From Xanthobacter sp. NM-59 (GTDB lineage: Bacteria; Pseudomonadota; Alphaproteobacteria; Rhizobiales; Xanthobacteraceae), in the NCBI RefSeq assembly GCF_021401125.1, contig NZ_JACBFQ010000002.1, positions 124,001 to 188,000 of the forward strand: DNA of 64,000 bases, in the 5' to 3' direction. Below, piece after piece: positions 40,270-49,845 of this stretch. Under the pieces are notes generated by a model. The model was not told where the DNA came from and ran no database searches. It worked only from the letters and a program-made list of their open reading frames with translations. The position numbers and the translations under genes were made by a program. The stretch's first letter is position 1; every line of letters starts with the position of its first letter.

Positions 40270-41301
40270 TCAGCCGCCGCGCCGGCGCCCGCCGAGCTGG
40301 GCCACCTGGAGCACCGCGCGCTCGCAGATGGCGGGGGCCAGCGCCGCATTGCGCCGCGCCGCCAGAACCGCCTCATCCACCGCCAAGAGCGCCTTCAGGC
40401 AGCGCGCCGGATCGAATGCGCGCAGCGCCTTTTCCAGCTTGGGCTTGCGGGAGAAATGCACCATCGGCCGGGCGCCATCGATCACCCGCTCGGGGCTCTG
40501 GCCGGCGGCCACCTGGAGCGTCATCTGGTGCAGGCTGGACAAGGCGCGCAGAAGCGCCCCCAGCACCGCATCAGGCCGGGTGGCGGCGCCGAAAGCCTTG
40601 GCGAGGGCGGCCACCGCATCCCCGGTCTGGCCGGCAAGGGCGGCATCCACCACATCGTCCATGGCAAGGGCGGAAGCATCCCCCACGATGATGCGGACGT
40701 CGTCCAGCGTCACCCGCCCCTGCCCCTGGGCATAAAGGGCGAGCTTGGCGATCTCCCCGCGCGAGGCCAGCCGATCACCGCCGATGAGGGAGACCAACAG
40801 CTCGCGGGCATCGCGATCGATGGAAAGGCCGGCTTCGCCCATCATGGTGTCCACCAGCCGGGCCAGGTCGCGCTCGGTGTCGGCGTAGCAGGCGATGGCG
40901 AGGGCGTTGGGCGATGATTCGCAAAGGGAGCGCAGGGGTGCGCCGCGCTTCAGGTCGCCCGCCTCCACCACCACCAGGGTGCCGGTGGGGTTTTCCAGGA
41001 CCGGCTGAAGCGCCGGCACGAAATTGCGATTCCCGGCCCGAACCCACACCACCCGCTCACCGCCGAACAGGCCGATGGTGGACGTCTCGTCGATCAGGCG
41101 CTGGGGATCGGAGGCCAGCTCGTCCCCTTCCAGGCGAACCAGGGCGAAGGGGTCATGGGCATCGGGGATCGAGCGGCGCACCAAGCCTTCGGCGCGCTCG
41201 CGCACAAGCCCCATGTCGGGGCCGAAGATGAGCACCACATGGCGCTTGGGATCCCGCCGGGCGAGGGCCGCCTCGGCGTCGCCGGGGCGAACCGCAACCA
41301 T
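40270..41301 (-). CDS. holA: DNA polymerase III subunit delta
   Basis: 343 residues. The delta subunit opens the sliding clamp within the clamp loader. Typical segments are VLIFGPDMGLVRERAEGLVR near residue 23, RLIDETSTIGLFGGERVVWV near 68 and the C-terminal helical domain with LGALLRALSSLHQM. Adjacent to lptE and leuS on the same strand (4 bp gap to lptE), the conserved leuS-lptE-holA cluster of proteobacteria. Confidence 0.93.
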   Translation of the reverse strand: MVAVRPGDAEAALARRDPKRHVVLIFGPDMGLVRERAEGLVRRSIPDAHDPFALVRLEGDELASDPQRLIDETSTIGLFGGERVVWVRAGNRNFVPALQPVLENPTGTLVVVEAGDLKRGAPLRSLCESSPNALAIACYADTERDLARLVDTMMGEAGLSIDRDARELLVSLIGGDRLASRGEIAKLALYAQGQGRVTLDDVRIIVGDASALAMDDVVDAALAGQTGDAVAALAKAFGAATRPDAVLGALLRALSSLHQMTLQVAAGQSPERVIDGARPMVHFSRKPKLEKALRAFDPARCLKALLAVDEAVLAARRNAALAPAICERAVLQVAQLGGRRRGG

Positions 41302-41304
41302 GGA

Positions 41305-41934
41305 TCAGCTACCGGACGCCTTGGCCGGCTGCGGCTTCGGCAGCTCGTTGGCGGCACGGAGGAAATAGGCCACCAGCTCCGCCTTGATCTGCTCGGCCAC
41401 GGCGCGCGAGGCACGAGCCTGGGCATCGTGCTGGGCGCTGTAATTGGCAAAGCGCTGGTCGCTCAGGTCGACGGAGGCTGTGCCCACCGCCTCGCCGCCG
41501 GCAATGGGCTTCTTCTTGTCGTCGTCGGCGCGCACCAGCCGCCAATTGGCAGCCACGCGCATGATCGCATTCTCGGCGAGGCCAGAGGACGAGTTCACCA
41601 GCGCGGTGGACGAGGTGGTGCTGGTGGAGGTGTAGATCTGGAAGGTGGCGCCCTTCGGATTTCCCGCCCCACCGCCGAGCAGATAGATCAGCTCGTTGCG
41701 CAGCTCGTCGCCGAGCCGGCCCTTGATCTCCATCACCTCGACATCCTGGAGCTTTTCCTGGAGGCCGGGCCCGCCAACGGTGGCGTTGTCCGCATAGAGC
41801 GGCTGGAAGCAGCCGGCGAGCGCGCCGGACAGGAGCCCCACCACGGCGAGGCGCGCCAGAAGGCGCGCCGGGCGGCGGACAAGTGCGCCGGGTGCCATCG
41901 CGGCCCCGGCCGTAGGAGTGTCAGGCAACGACAT
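41305..41934 (-). CDS. lptE: LPS assembly lipoprotein LptE
   Basis: 209 residues. Lipoprotein signal peptide ending in LLSGALAGC (Cys near residue 42) after an Arg-rich n-region. The domain ([40 protein letters not shown]) matches LptE, which plugs the LptD barrel and helps insert LPS into the outer membrane. The ATG at 41934 has AGAGG 8 nt upstream and overlaps the leuS stop by 14 bp; an ATG at 41898 is an alternative. Divergence from E. coli LptE is strong, so context carries much of the call. Confidence 0.88.
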   Translation of the reverse strand: MSLPDTPTAGAAMAPGALVRRPARLLARLAVVGLLSGALAGCFQPLYADNATVGGPGLQEKLQDVEVMEIKGRLGDELRNELIYLLGGGAGNPKGATFQIYTSTSTTSSTALVNSSSGLAENAIMRVAANWRLVRADDDKKKPIAGGEAVGTASVDLSDQRFANYSAQHDAQARASRAVAEQIKAELVAYFLRAANELPKPQPAKASGS

Positions 41935-44581
41935 TCACGATCCTCTGCGGCACCACGATGATACGCTTCGGCGCGCGGCCGTCGAGAGCCCGCTGCACGC
42001 TTTCCAGCGCCAGCACCGCCGCTTCCACCTCCGCCGGGGTGGCCGCGCGGGGCACCACGATGTCGTCGCGCTTCTTGCCATTGATCTGAATCGGCAGCGT
42101 GACGGTGTCCTGCTTCAAGAGCTCGGGCTCCGTCTGCGGCCAGGGGGCCTCGGCCACCAAGGTGTCGTGGCCCAGGCTCGCCCAGCACTCCTCGGCCAGA
42201 TGGGGCGTCATGGGCGCCACCACCCGCACCAGCATCTCCGCCGCCTCCCGCAGAGCGAAGGCAAGATCCGCCGGCACACCGTCCTTCGCGCCACGGGCGG
42301 CCGCGACCGCGCCGCCGAACACGTTGGCGAATTCGTGCACATGGGCCACGCCCACATTGAAGCGCAGGCGCTCGATATCCTCCGCCACCGCGGCCACCAG
42401 TCCGTGGGAGGCGCGACGCAGGCCGAGCGCGTTTTCACCGAAGCTGTCGGGCTTCGCGGTGCCCGCCGGCGCGCCGAGCTCGATGGCTTCGTGCACCATG
42501 CGCCACACGCGCTGCACGAAGCGCCAGGCGCCTTCAATGCCGCTCTGCGTCCACTCGCTGTCGCGCTCGGGCGGGGTGTCGGAGAGCATGAACCAACGGG
42601 CGCAATCCACGCCATAGGTGTCGGCGATGACCTCGGGGGCCACCACGTTGCGCTTCGACTTGGACATCTTCTCCGGCGGGGAGACGATGACGGGCGTGCC
42701 GTCGGAGATCTTCTCCGCCTTGCCCGGCCCCGTGAGCTTCACCTCCTCCGGGTAAAGCCACTTGCCGGCCTGGTCCTTGTAGGTCTCGTGGACGATCATG
42801 CCCTGGGTGAACAGGCCCGCGAAGGGCTCGCTCACGTCCACCCGGCCACATTTCTTCAGCGCCCGCGTGAAGAAACGCGAATAGAGCAGGTGCAGAATGG
42901 CGTGCTCGATGCCGCCAATATACTGGTCCACCGGCAGCCAATGGGCCACCGCCGCCTTGTCCAGGGGCTTGTCCACATTGTCCGAGGCATAGCGCAGGTA
43001 ATACCAGGACGAATCCACGAAGGTGTCCATGGTGTCCGTCTCGCGCCGGGCCGGCTTGCCGCATTTGGGGCACGGCACGTCCCGCCACGCCGTGGCGCGG
43101 TCCAGCGGATTGCCGGGCTTGTCGAAGGTGACGTCGTCGGGCAACTGCACCGGCAGCTGGTCGCGCGGAACCCCCACCGGGCCGCAGCTCTCGCAATGAA
43201 TGATGGGGATGGGGCAGCCCCAATAGCGCTGGCGGGAAACGCCCCAGTCGCGCAGGCGGAAATTCACCTTGCGCACGCCCTGGGGGGCATCGCCCACCCG
43301 GAAACGTTCCAGCTGGCGGGCCACCGCCTCCTTGGCCTGCTCGATGGTCATGCCATCGAGGAATCCGGAATTGAACAGCGTGCCCTCGCCGTCATAGGCG
43401 ATCTCCTCGACGCGGAAGGCGCCGGGATCGGTCTCGGGCGGCAGCACCACGGGCACCACGGGCAGCTTGTACTTGCGGGCGAAGTCGAGGTCGCGCTGGT
43501 CGTGGGCCGGGCAGCCGAAGATGGCGCCGGTGCCGTAATCCATCAGCACGAAGTTCGCCACATAGACTGGCACGGTGCGGGCGGGATCGAGCGGATGCAC
43601 CACCTTGAGACCGGTGTCGAAGCCCTTCTTCTCCTGGGTTTCGATGATCTCGGCGGAGGTGCCGCCCTTCTTGCATTCGGCCACGAAGGCGGTCAGCGCG
43701 GGATTGCCAGCCGCCAGCGCCTGGGTGAGCGGATGGTCCGGCGAGAGCGCCACGAAGGCGGCGCCGAACAGGGTGTCAGGGCGGGTGGTGTAGACCTTCA
43801 CCGCCTTCTGGCCCTCGGGCGCAAAGCCCTTGGCGAACTCGAACAGCACCTCCAGGCCCTCGGAGCGGCCGATCCAGTTGCGCTGCATCAGGCGCACCTT
43901 TTCGGGCCAGCGGTCGAGGGTGTCGATGGCGTCCAGCAGCTCCTGGGCGAAATCGGTGATGCGCAGGAACCATTGGGAGAGCTTGCGCCGCTCCACGATG
44001 GCGCCCGAGCGCCAGCCGCGCCCATCGATCACCTGCTCATTGGCGAGCACGGTGTGGTCCACCGGATCCCAGTTGACCTCGCTCTCCTTGCGATAGGCGA
44101 GGCCATGTTCCAGGAAATCCAGGAAGATGCGCTGCTGCTCCACATAATAGCTGGGGTCGCAGGTGGCGATCTCGCGATTCCAGTCCAGGGAGAGGCCGAG
44201 CAGTTGAAGCTGCTCGCGCATGGCGGCGATGTTGTCGTAGGTCCAGCTTTTCGGGTGGATGCCGCGCTCGATGGCCGCGTTTTCCGCCGGCAGGCCGAAC
44301 GCATCCCAGCCCATGGGGTGCAGCACGTTGAAGCCGCGCATGCGCTTGTAGCGCGCCAGCACGTCGCCCATGACATAGTTGCGGCCATGGCCGATATGGA
44401 TGCGCCCCGACGGATAGGGGAACATTTCCATCACGAAGAATTTCGGCCGCGGGTCGTCATTGCGGGTGCGGAAGATGCCGCGCTCGGCCCAGGTCTTCTG
44501 CCAGCGGGGTTCCGCCTCGCGGGCGTTGTAGCGGTCGGAGCCACGCTCCGAGTTGCGATCTTGCGTCATCGTGCCGTTCAT
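41921..44581 (-). CDS. leuS: Leucyl-tRNA synthetase
   Basis: 886 residues. Class I synthetase: [14 protein letters not shown] (HIGH motif near 62-65), the large CP1 editing domain, and KMSKSKRN (KMSKS) in [35 protein letters not shown] carries the zinc-like Cys pair. It charges tRNA-Leu. The start is uncertain: ATG 44581 or 44569; 44581 is taken since ACAGG lies 4-8 nt upstream. The frame runs to 44740 but is not family-like there. Confidence 0.96.
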   Translation of the reverse strand: MNGTMTQDRNSERGSDRYNAREAEPRWQKTWAERGIFRTRNDDPRPKFFVMEMFPYPSGRIHIGHGRNYVMGDVLARYKRMRGFNVLHPMGWDAFGLPAENAAIERGIHPKSWTYDNIAAMREQLQLLGLSLDWNREIATCDPSYYVEQQRIFLDFLEHGLAYRKESEVNWDPVDHTVLANEQVIDGRGWRSGAIVERRKLSQWFLRITDFAQELLDAIDTLDRWPEKVRLMQRNWIGRSEGLEVLFEFAKGFAPEGQKAVKVYTTRPDTLFGAAFVALSPDHPLTQALAAGNPALTAFVAECKKGGTSAEIIETQEKKGFDTGLKVVHPLDPARTVPVYVANFVLMDYGTGAIFGCPAHDQRDLDFARKYKLPVVPVVLPPETDPGAFRVEEIAYDGEGTLFNSGFLDGMTIEQAKEAVARQLERFRVGDAPQGVRKVNFRLRDWGVSRQRYWGCPIPIIHCESCGPVGVPRDQLPVQLPDDVTFDKPGNPLDRATAWRDVPCPKCGKPARRETDTMDTFVDSSWYYLRYASDNVDKPLDKAAVAHWLPVDQYIGGIEHAILHLLYSRFFTRALKKCGRVDVSEPFAGLFTQGMIVHETYKDQAGKWLYPEEVKLTGPGKAEKISDGTPVIVSPPEKMSKSKRNVVAPEVIADTYGVDCARWFMLSDTPPERDSEWTQSGIEGAWRFVQRVWRMVHEAIELGAPAGTAKPDSFGENALGLRRASHGLVAAVAEDIERLRFNVGVAHVHEFANVFGGAVAAARGAKDGVPADLAFALREAAEMLVRVVAPMTPHLAEECWASLGHDTLVAEAPWPQTEPELLKQDTVTLPIQINGKKRDDIVVPRAATPAEVEAAVLALESVQRALDGRAPKRIIVVPQRIVNVVA

Positions 44582-44904
44582 ATACCTGTGCCGGAAACCT
44601 CCCGGCAGAAAGCTCCAGCGCCGCGCGGGCCTGCCCGATGATACCGCCGGCAGGGTCCACGGGGCGCGCTCAGCCCCTTGCCCGTCGGGGATCCCGAAAG
44701 CGGCGGGACTAGGACAGAAACCGGCGCGCCGGTCAACCACCGCATCGCAACGCGAACGCCCCCGCCTGGCCGGAGGAACGCCCCGGCGGCGGGCGGTCTC
44801 CCGCCATCCTGTCTGGCCCCAGGCCGGTTTGAGTTATCATAGGGCAGTTTGACTTGCCTCAAGCGCGACCATCGTCCATCAAGCCCACTGCAACGAGGAA
44901 AGGG
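44582..44904. other. Divergent intergenic region leuS / nhaD
   Basis: About 320 bp with the promoters of both genes expected. No gene is seen. It includes an FNR/FixK-like site at 44849-44862 listed separately. Confidence 0.5.
44849..44862 (+). promoter_or_regulatory. FNR/FixK-like box upstream of nhaD
   Basis: TTGACTTGCCTCAA matches TTGA-N6-TCAA, the outer half-sites of the FNR/FixK consensus TTGAT-N4-ATCAA, with C instead of T/A at the inner positions. It is centred about 50 bp before the nhaD ATG. This would suggest oxygen-linked control, but single sites of this kind also occur by chance. Confidence 0.3.
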
Positions 44905-46356
44905 ATGGCGATGGGATTTGTGCGCCACGGAACGCTGCTGCAGCTCGCAACTGCGACAATCGCGACCCTGGTCACATCGAGCGCGGCCCTGGCGGCGGAC
45001 GGCGTGGCAACCCTGAACGGGGCGGAGCTCTCGCCCATATGGGCTATCCCGTTCGTCGGCATGCTCCTGTCCATCGCGCTGTTTCCGCTGCTGGCGGGGC
45101 ACTTCTGGCATCATCATTACGGCAAGGTGGCGCTGTTCTGGGCGGCCGCCTTCGCCATTCCGTTCGCCATCGTCTATGGCCCGGCCATGACCGGCCATGA
45201 GGTGGTGCACACCGCTCTGCTGGAATACATCCCCTTCATCATCCTGCTTTATGCGCTGTTCACGGTGTCGGGCGGCATCCTCATCACCGGCAACCTGCAC
45301 GGCAGCCCGGCGGTGAACACGGCCATCCTGGCTTTCGGCACGCTCATTGCCAGCCTCATCGGCACCACCGGCGCGTCCATGGTGCTGATCCGCCCGCTGC
45401 TGCGCGCCAATGACAACCGCCGCTACAATGTGCACACGGTGGTGTTCTTCATCTTCCTGGTGTCGAACATCGGCGGCTCGCTCACCCCGCTGGGCGACCC
45501 GCCGCTGTTCCTGGGCTTCTTGAAGGGCGTCAACTTCTTCTGGACCACCACGCACCTGCTGCACGATACGGTGGTGATCGCGGTGCTGCTGCTCGCGGCC
45601 TTCTACCTGCTCGACCGCTATTTCTATGCCAAGGAAGGCGGCCGCCGGCCGAAGATGGACCCCACGCCCGACACCGAGGGCCTGGGCCTGCGCGGCGCGC
45701 AGAACATTCCGCTGCTGGGCGGCATCATCGGCGCCATCCTGCTGTCCGCCCTGTGGAAGCCCGGCATCGTCTTCAACGTCTACGGCACCCATGTGGAGCT
45801 GCAATGGATGGTGCGCGACGTGCTCCTGGTGCTGATCGCACTCGTGTCGCTTGCCATCACTCCCAAGATCATCCGCGAGCGCAACGGCTTTGACTGGGAG
45901 CCCATCCTGGAGGTGGCCAAGCTCTTCGCCGCCATCTTCCTCACCATCATTCCCGTCATCGCCATCCTGAAGGCGGGGCTGGACGGGGCCTTCTCGCCGC
46001 TTGTTCAGATGGTGACGGGGCCGGGCGGGGAGCCGGTGAACTTCTGGTATTTCTGGCTTACGGGCGCGCTCTCCGCCTTCCTGGACAATGCGCCGACCTA
46101 TCTGGTGTTCTTCAACCTCGCCGGCGGCGACCCCCACCACCTGATGGGGCCGCTGGCGGTGACGCTGGAGGCCATTTCGGCCGGCGCGGTCTTCATGGGC
46201 GCCATCACCTATATCGGCAACGCGCCCAATTTCATGGTGCTGTCCATCGCCCGCCACCGCGGCGTGAAGATGCCGACCTTCTTCGGCTACATGGCCTGGT
46301 CGCTCACCTTCCTGCTGCCCTGCTTCGCGCTGCTGACCTTCCTCTACTTCCTGTGA
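44905..46356 (+). CDS. nhaD: NhaD-type sodium:proton antiporter
   Basis: 483 residues with about 12-13 hydrophobic helices after a signal-like N-terminus (LATLVTSSAALAA region). The NhaD/ion-transporter signatures include GTTGASMVLIRPLLRAN, FLVSNIGGSLTPLGDPPLFLG and a late FLDNAPTYLVFFN. It exchanges Na+/Li+ for H+ for pH and salt homeostasis. The ATG at 44905 has GAGGAAAGGG directly upstream. An FNR/FixK-like box precedes it, and a bidirectional terminator follows. Confidence 0.93.
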   Translation: MAMGFVRHGTLLQLATATIATLVTSSAALAADGVATLNGAELSPIWAIPFVGMLLSIALFPLLAGHFWHHHYGKVALFWAAAFAIPFAIVYGPAMTGHEVVHTALLEYIPFIILLYALFTVSGGILITGNLHGSPAVNTAILAFGTLIASLIGTTGASMVLIRPLLRANDNRRYNVHTVVFFIFLVSNIGGSLTPLGDPPLFLGFLKGVNFFWTTTHLLHDTVVIAVLLLAAFYLLDRYFYAKEGGRRPKMDPTPDTEGLGLRGAQNIPLLGGIIGAILLSALWKPGIVFNVYGTHVELQWMVRDVLLVLIALVSLAITPKIIRERNGFDWEPILEVAKLFAAIFLTIIPVIAILKAGLDGAFSPLVQMVTGPGGEPVNFWYFWLTGALSAFLDNAPTYLVFFNLAGGDPHHLMGPLAVTLEAISAGAVFMGAITYIGNAPNFMVLSIARHRGVKMPTFFGYMAWSLTFLLPCFALLTFLYFL

Positions 46357-46362
46357 GGCAGG

Positions 46363-46424
46363 GGAGGCCCGGCATGCCGGGCCTCCGGAAAGAACAACGC
46401 CCGCCCCGTGGAACGGGACGGGCG
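46363..46424. terminator. Two hairpins between convergent nhaD and cfa
   Basis: Hairpin 1: GGAGGCCCGG (46363-46372), loop CATG, CCGGGCCTCC (46377-46386), a perfect palindrome 7 bp after the nhaD stop. Hairpin 2: CGCCCG-C-CCCGT (46398-46409), loop GGA, ACGGG-A-CGGGCG (46413-46424), one mismatch; on the minus strand it is followed by TTGTTCTTT, suiting cfa termination. Confidence 0.7.
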
Positions 46425-46474
46425 CGGGGATTATCGCGGGAGCGCTGATTCGCCGGGGCGGAAGCGCTTTCGCC

Positions 46475-47746
46475 TCACTCTCCCGCCAGGCGCAGGGGCG
46501 AGCGCTGGCGGGTCTCCACGGCGCGCAGGCGCGCCTCCTCGGCCTCGATATAGCCGCGCGTGAGCGGCACCGCCTCCTGCCGGGCCGCGAGCTGAATGTG
46601 GAACACATTCAACCCCTGGTGGCGAAAGCCCATCTCGCTGCCGGCGAGGTAGAATTCCCACATGCGGCAGAAGCGCTCATCGGTGAGGCGCGCCGCCTCG
46701 TCCCACCGGGCCAGGAAGCGTTCGCGCCAGGCCTTCAGCGTCTCCGCATAATGCAGGCGCAGCAGCTCCACATCCGTCACCACCAGCCCGGCGCGCTCGA
46801 TGTGGGGCAGCACCTCCGACAAAGCGGGGATATAGCCGCCGGGGAAAATGTATTTGGCGATGAATGGGTTGGTGACGCCGGGCGGGTCCGAGCGGCCGAT
46901 GGAATGCAGCAGCATCACCCCATCGTCCTTCAAGAGGGCGCGGACCTTGCGGAAGAATTCGCCGTAGTGGGCAACGCCCACATGCTCGAACATGCCGACG
47001 GAGACGATGCGGTCGAATTTCTCCGGGATATCCCGATAGTCCTGCAGGCGGAATTCCACCCGCCCCGCGAGGCCCGCTTCGTCAGCGCGCTCGCGGGCGA
47101 GAGCGAGCTGCTCTTTCGACAAGGTGACGCCCGTGACCTTCGCCCGCGCCATCTGCGCCAGATAAAGGCCGAGGCCGCCCCAGCCAGAGCCGATGTCGAG
47201 CACCCGCAAGTCCTCCCGCTCCAGCATCAGCTTGGCGGCGATGTGGCGCTTCTTGGCGAGCTGCGCGTCGTCCAGGCTTTGGCCGGGATACTCGAAATAG
47301 GCGCAGGAATATTGCCGGTCCGCATCCAGGAACAGGGAATACAGGCGCCCATCCAGGTCGTAATGGTGCGCCACGTTACGCTGGGAGCGCGCGCGCGGAT
47401 TGAACTGCGCCAGCCGCCGCACCAGCATGCGCGCCCAGAAGAAAACCTTCGAGGTGACCGTCGTCGTCGATGTGGACGTGGCCGGCTGAGCCATGAGCAG
47501 ATCGAGCAGATCGGCGATGGAGCCTTCCTCCATCACCAAGCAGCCGTCCATATAGGCTTCACCGAGCTTGAGCTCGGGATCGAGGAGAATGGCCCGCTGG
47601 ATGGCAGGTGTGGTGAAGCGCACTGCCACAGGCGGCCGATCCGGCGCCGGATGACCGATCGTCACCGTGCGGCCAGAGGCCATGGTCACCTTCAAGCCGC
47701 CATTCACCACCACGCGACGCAAGACACTTTCTAACAACCGCGACAT
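46475..47746 (-). CDS. cfa: Cyclopropane-fatty-acyl-phospholipid synthase
   Basis: 423 residues. SAM-dependent methylene transfer to unsaturated membrane phospholipids. SAM motif VLDIGSGWGGLGLYLAQMA near residue 180; NVAHHYDLDGRLYSLFLD near 125 and RIVSVGMFEHVGVAHY near 240 are family hallmarks. An N-terminal lipid-binding-type domain (AYMDGCLVMEEGSIADLLDL) is present. The ATG at 47746 begins MSRLLESVLRRVVVNGG. The enzyme adapts membranes to acid and stationary phase. It converges with nhaD. Confidence 0.94.
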   Translation of the reverse strand: MSRLLESVLRRVVVNGGLKVTMASGRTVTIGHPAPDRPPVAVRFTTPAIQRAILLDPELKLGEAYMDGCLVMEEGSIADLLDLLMAQPATSTSTTTVTSKVFFWARMLVRRLAQFNPRARSQRNVAHHYDLDGRLYSLFLDADRQYSCAYFEYPGQSLDDAQLAKKRHIAAKLMLEREDLRVLDIGSGWGGLGLYLAQMARAKVTGVTLSKEQLALARERADEAGLAGRVEFRLQDYRDIPEKFDRIVSVGMFEHVGVAHYGEFFRKVRALLKDDGVMLLHSIGRSDPPGVTNPFIAKYIFPGGYIPALSEVLPHIERAGLVVTDVELLRLHYAETLKAWRERFLARWDEAARLTDERFCRMWEFYLAGSEMGFRHQGLNVFHIQLAARQEAVPLTRGYIEAEEARLRAVETRQRSPLRLAGE

Positions 47747-48241
47747 CGGCCGTCTCCGCGCTCATGGTCGAGATCTGCCCAGGCCTTTCTCCCGTTGCCG
47801 GCTACGTCCGCCGCCAGGGAACCCGACTGAAGCGCCGGCCTCCGGTCGCGTCGCGCACCCGTTTTCCGGGTGATGCCGCCATTCCTCATTCATGCCTGCA
47901 TACCGGGCGTTTGCAATCTACCGGATGGGATATCCCAGAGGCACAATCGTCGTATCACGACCGAAAGGGCGTAGCCGGTGGAATGAAACCACCAAGAATT
48001 TCACAAGACAAGTTTCGCGCCGCCCCTGGCGCATAATTTTTCGCCGCTCAGACACATCGCCCAAGATAGAGGCAGCCTCGACGCCCGTGCTACGGGCCTG
48101 CCCCGCCGCCCAAGAGCACCGCCACCCAAGAGCACCGCCACCCAAGAGCACCACTGCGCGCAGCGCCGCAGGCCGCGCGCCTTTACTCCGCCGCGAGGGG
48201 CCCTTAAGCGAAAGCCACCTTTCGCAAAAAAGTTCCCCCTC
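47747..48241. other. Gene-free stretch upstream of cfa
   Basis: About 495 bp with no supported gene. It should contain the cfa promoter, and bases ~47890-48060 are less GC-rich. A 16-bp tandem repeat lies near 48112. The DedA gene begins at its end without a clear ribosome binding site. Confidence 0.5.
48112..48152 (+). repeat. 16-bp tandem repeat, 2.5 copies
   Basis: AAGAGCACCGCCACCC occurs at 48112-48127 and 48128-48143 exactly, then AAGAGCACC at 48144-48152. The period of 16 is not a multiple of 3, so it is not a coding repeat. It lies 90 bp upstream of the DedA gene. Confidence 0.9.
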
Positions 48242-48823
48242 ATGCTCCGCAAACTCTATGACTGGGTCATCGCCTATTCGGCGAAGCCTTCCGCCCCCTG
48301 GGCCCTCGCCTTCGTGTCGTTCGCGGAGAGTTCGGTCTTTCCCATTCCGCCGGACGTGCTCCTGGTGCCCATGACCCTGGCCCGGCCCGAAAAGGCGTGG
48401 CACTACGCGCTCATCTGCACCATCGCCTCAGTGGTGGGCGGGCTCGTGGGCTACGCCATCGGAGCGCTGCTTTATGAGAGCGTCGGCAAGTTCCTGATCG
48501 ACCTCTACGGCTACGGCAACAAGGTTGACGCCTTCCGCGAGGCCTATGCCCATTACGGCCACTGGGTGATTTTGCTGAAAGGACTGACGCCCATCCCCTT
48601 CAAGCTGGTGACGATCACGTCCGGCTTCGCCGAATACAATCTCGGCTGGTTCATTGCGCTGTCCATCATCACGCGCGGTGCGCGCTTCTATTTGCTGGCG
48701 GCGCTGCTGCATTATTTCGGGCCATCCGCCCGCGAATTCATCGAGAAGCGGCTCGGCCTCGTCACACTCGGCCTGCTGGCGGCGGTGGTGCTGGGGCTGT
48801 TGGCGGCAGCCTATCTGGTCTAG
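48242..48823 (+). CDS. DedA family protein, YqaA type
   Basis: 193 residues. DedA/VTT (SNARE-associated Golgi) family: FVSFAESSVFPIPPDVLLVP near residue 25 and ILLKGLTPIPFKLVTITSGF near 105 hold the conserved acidic and Arg/Lys-type positions; five or so helices. DedA proteins are now considered lipid scramblases or flippases, e.g. for undecaprenyl phosphate or phosphatidylethanolamine. The YqaA branch is less well known. The ATG at 48242 begins MLRKLYDWV; no clear Shine-Dalgarno. Single gene. Confidence 0.88.
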   Translation: MLRKLYDWVIAYSAKPSAPWALAFVSFAESSVFPIPPDVLLVPMTLARPEKAWHYALICTIASVVGGLVGYAIGALLYESVGKFLIDLYGYGNKVDAFREAYAHYGHWVILLKGLTPIPFKLVTITSGFAEYNLGWFIALSIITRGARFYLLAALLHYFGPSAREFIEKRLGLVTLGLLAAVVLGLLAAAYLV

Positions 48824-48989
48824 CTCGCCTGCACGCGCAGCCAAGCCCGGGCGCGTGAAGAAGGCCCGTTCAGTCAAAAATTAAGGCATGTCCGCGATTC
48901 GCTGAAACGCAGGCATGCCCTCGCACCGCCCCTCCCTCAGAGGATCGCGGCACCACTCCAGCCGAGTGAGTTGCCGCGCTTCCCCGCAT

Positions 48990-49031
48990 CAAAGAAAAGG
49001 TGGCCCTGCCGTCACTCGGTTCCGGCAGGGC
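48990..49031 (-). terminator. Terminator overlapping the stop of the Pro-rich gene
   Basis: GCCCTGCCG (49003-49011) and CGGCAGGGC (49023-49031) form a 9-bp perfect stem on the minus strand. The loop contains the TGA stop of the upstream gene (49012-49014), and the stem is followed by a T-rich run (complement of AAAGAAAAGG, 48991-49000). Confidence 0.75.
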
Positions 49032-49845
49032 GCGAGAGGACGGAGGCGGAACCCGCATCGGTGCTGCCGGGCGTCCCGCTACCGGCGCCGGTCGGCTCGG
49101 AAGATATCTCGGGAGCCGCCGGCTGCACCGCAGCGGCAGGCGCCGCCACCGCCCCATTGGACACGCCCCCGCCCGCCGGGGCACTGGCCGGAGTGGCGAC
49201 AGCGGGCGCCGGCTCCACAGCTGCAGCCCCCGCCGGAGCGGACGTGGCGGGCGGCTGAGCAGTCGGGACCGCAGCAGGTGCGGAAAGCGCCACGTCCGCC
49301 TCTGCGGGCCGCGGCTGCGGCAAAGGTGCGCTCGGCAGGGGAGTGCTCGGCAAAGGCCTTGGCGGGGCATTGGTGATCCGCGCCGGCGGCACCATCACCG
49401 GCGCGCGGCGCGCGGGGCCGGGAGGCGGACCTGGAGGCGGGCCTGGCGGCAGGCCGGCAAGCGGCCGGACATTCAGCACCTCACCGGAATAGGCATCGAC
49501 CCGCAGGCCGACGAACCCATCCTCGTCCACGGCGGTAACCTGATAGACGCGACCCGTCAGGGTGGGCCGGGAAATACGCCAATACCCCATGGCCTGCAGC
49601 CGACGGCGCACCTCCGCAGGGGGCAGCATCACATAATGCAGGGTCCCGCGCGGCGGCGGCCCGTAAACGGGCGGGCGCTCCACCACATAGGGCTCCTCCT
49701 CATAGATCAGAAACTGGGCCGAAGCCGGTGGCGCCGCGATCGCCGCGGGAATCACCACCGCCCCGCCGGCCAGCAGGGCCGCGAGGCGTACGCGCCGGCG
49801 GGCCGACATCGCGGGGGAAAACCACAAGGAAGGGGAAAAGGGCAT
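49012..49845 (-). CDS. Periplasmic Pro/Ala-rich protein with a PepSY-like domain
   Basis: 277 residues. An Arg-rich signal peptide (SARRRVRLAALLAGGAVVIP, cut near ASAQF) precedes a ~70-residue domain (EVRRRLQAMGYWRISRPTLTG, VDAYSGEVLNVRPL) that reads like a PepSY-type fold as seen in periplasmic inhibitory proteins. A long Pro/Ala-rich tail of ~140 residues follows (GPPPGPPPGPARRAP, repeated AP pairs), likely unstructured and perhaps cell-wall spanning. Start at ATG 49845 (AGGTG ~10 nt upstream) or ATG 49809. It ends in a terminator whose loop contains its stop codon. Function unknown. Confidence 0.7.
   Translation of the reverse strand: MPFSPSLWFSPAMSARRRVRLAALLAGGAVVIPAAIAAPPASAQFLIYEEEPYVVERPPVYGPPPRGTLHYVMLPPAEVRRRLQAMGYWRISRPTLTGRVYQVTAVDEDGFVGLRVDAYSGEVLNVRPLAGLPPGPPPGPPPGPARRAPVMVPPARITNAPPRPLPSTPLPSAPLPQPRPAEADVALSAPAAVPTAQPPATSAPAGAAAVEPAPAVATPASAPAGGGVSNGAVAAPAAAVQPAAPEISSEPTGAGSGTPGSTDAGSASVLSRPAGTE

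Noticed and set aside
41918-44641. 907-codon open frame on the plus strand
   Set aside because: Antisense shadow of leuS, with His/Arg/Gly-rich translation typical of such shadows.
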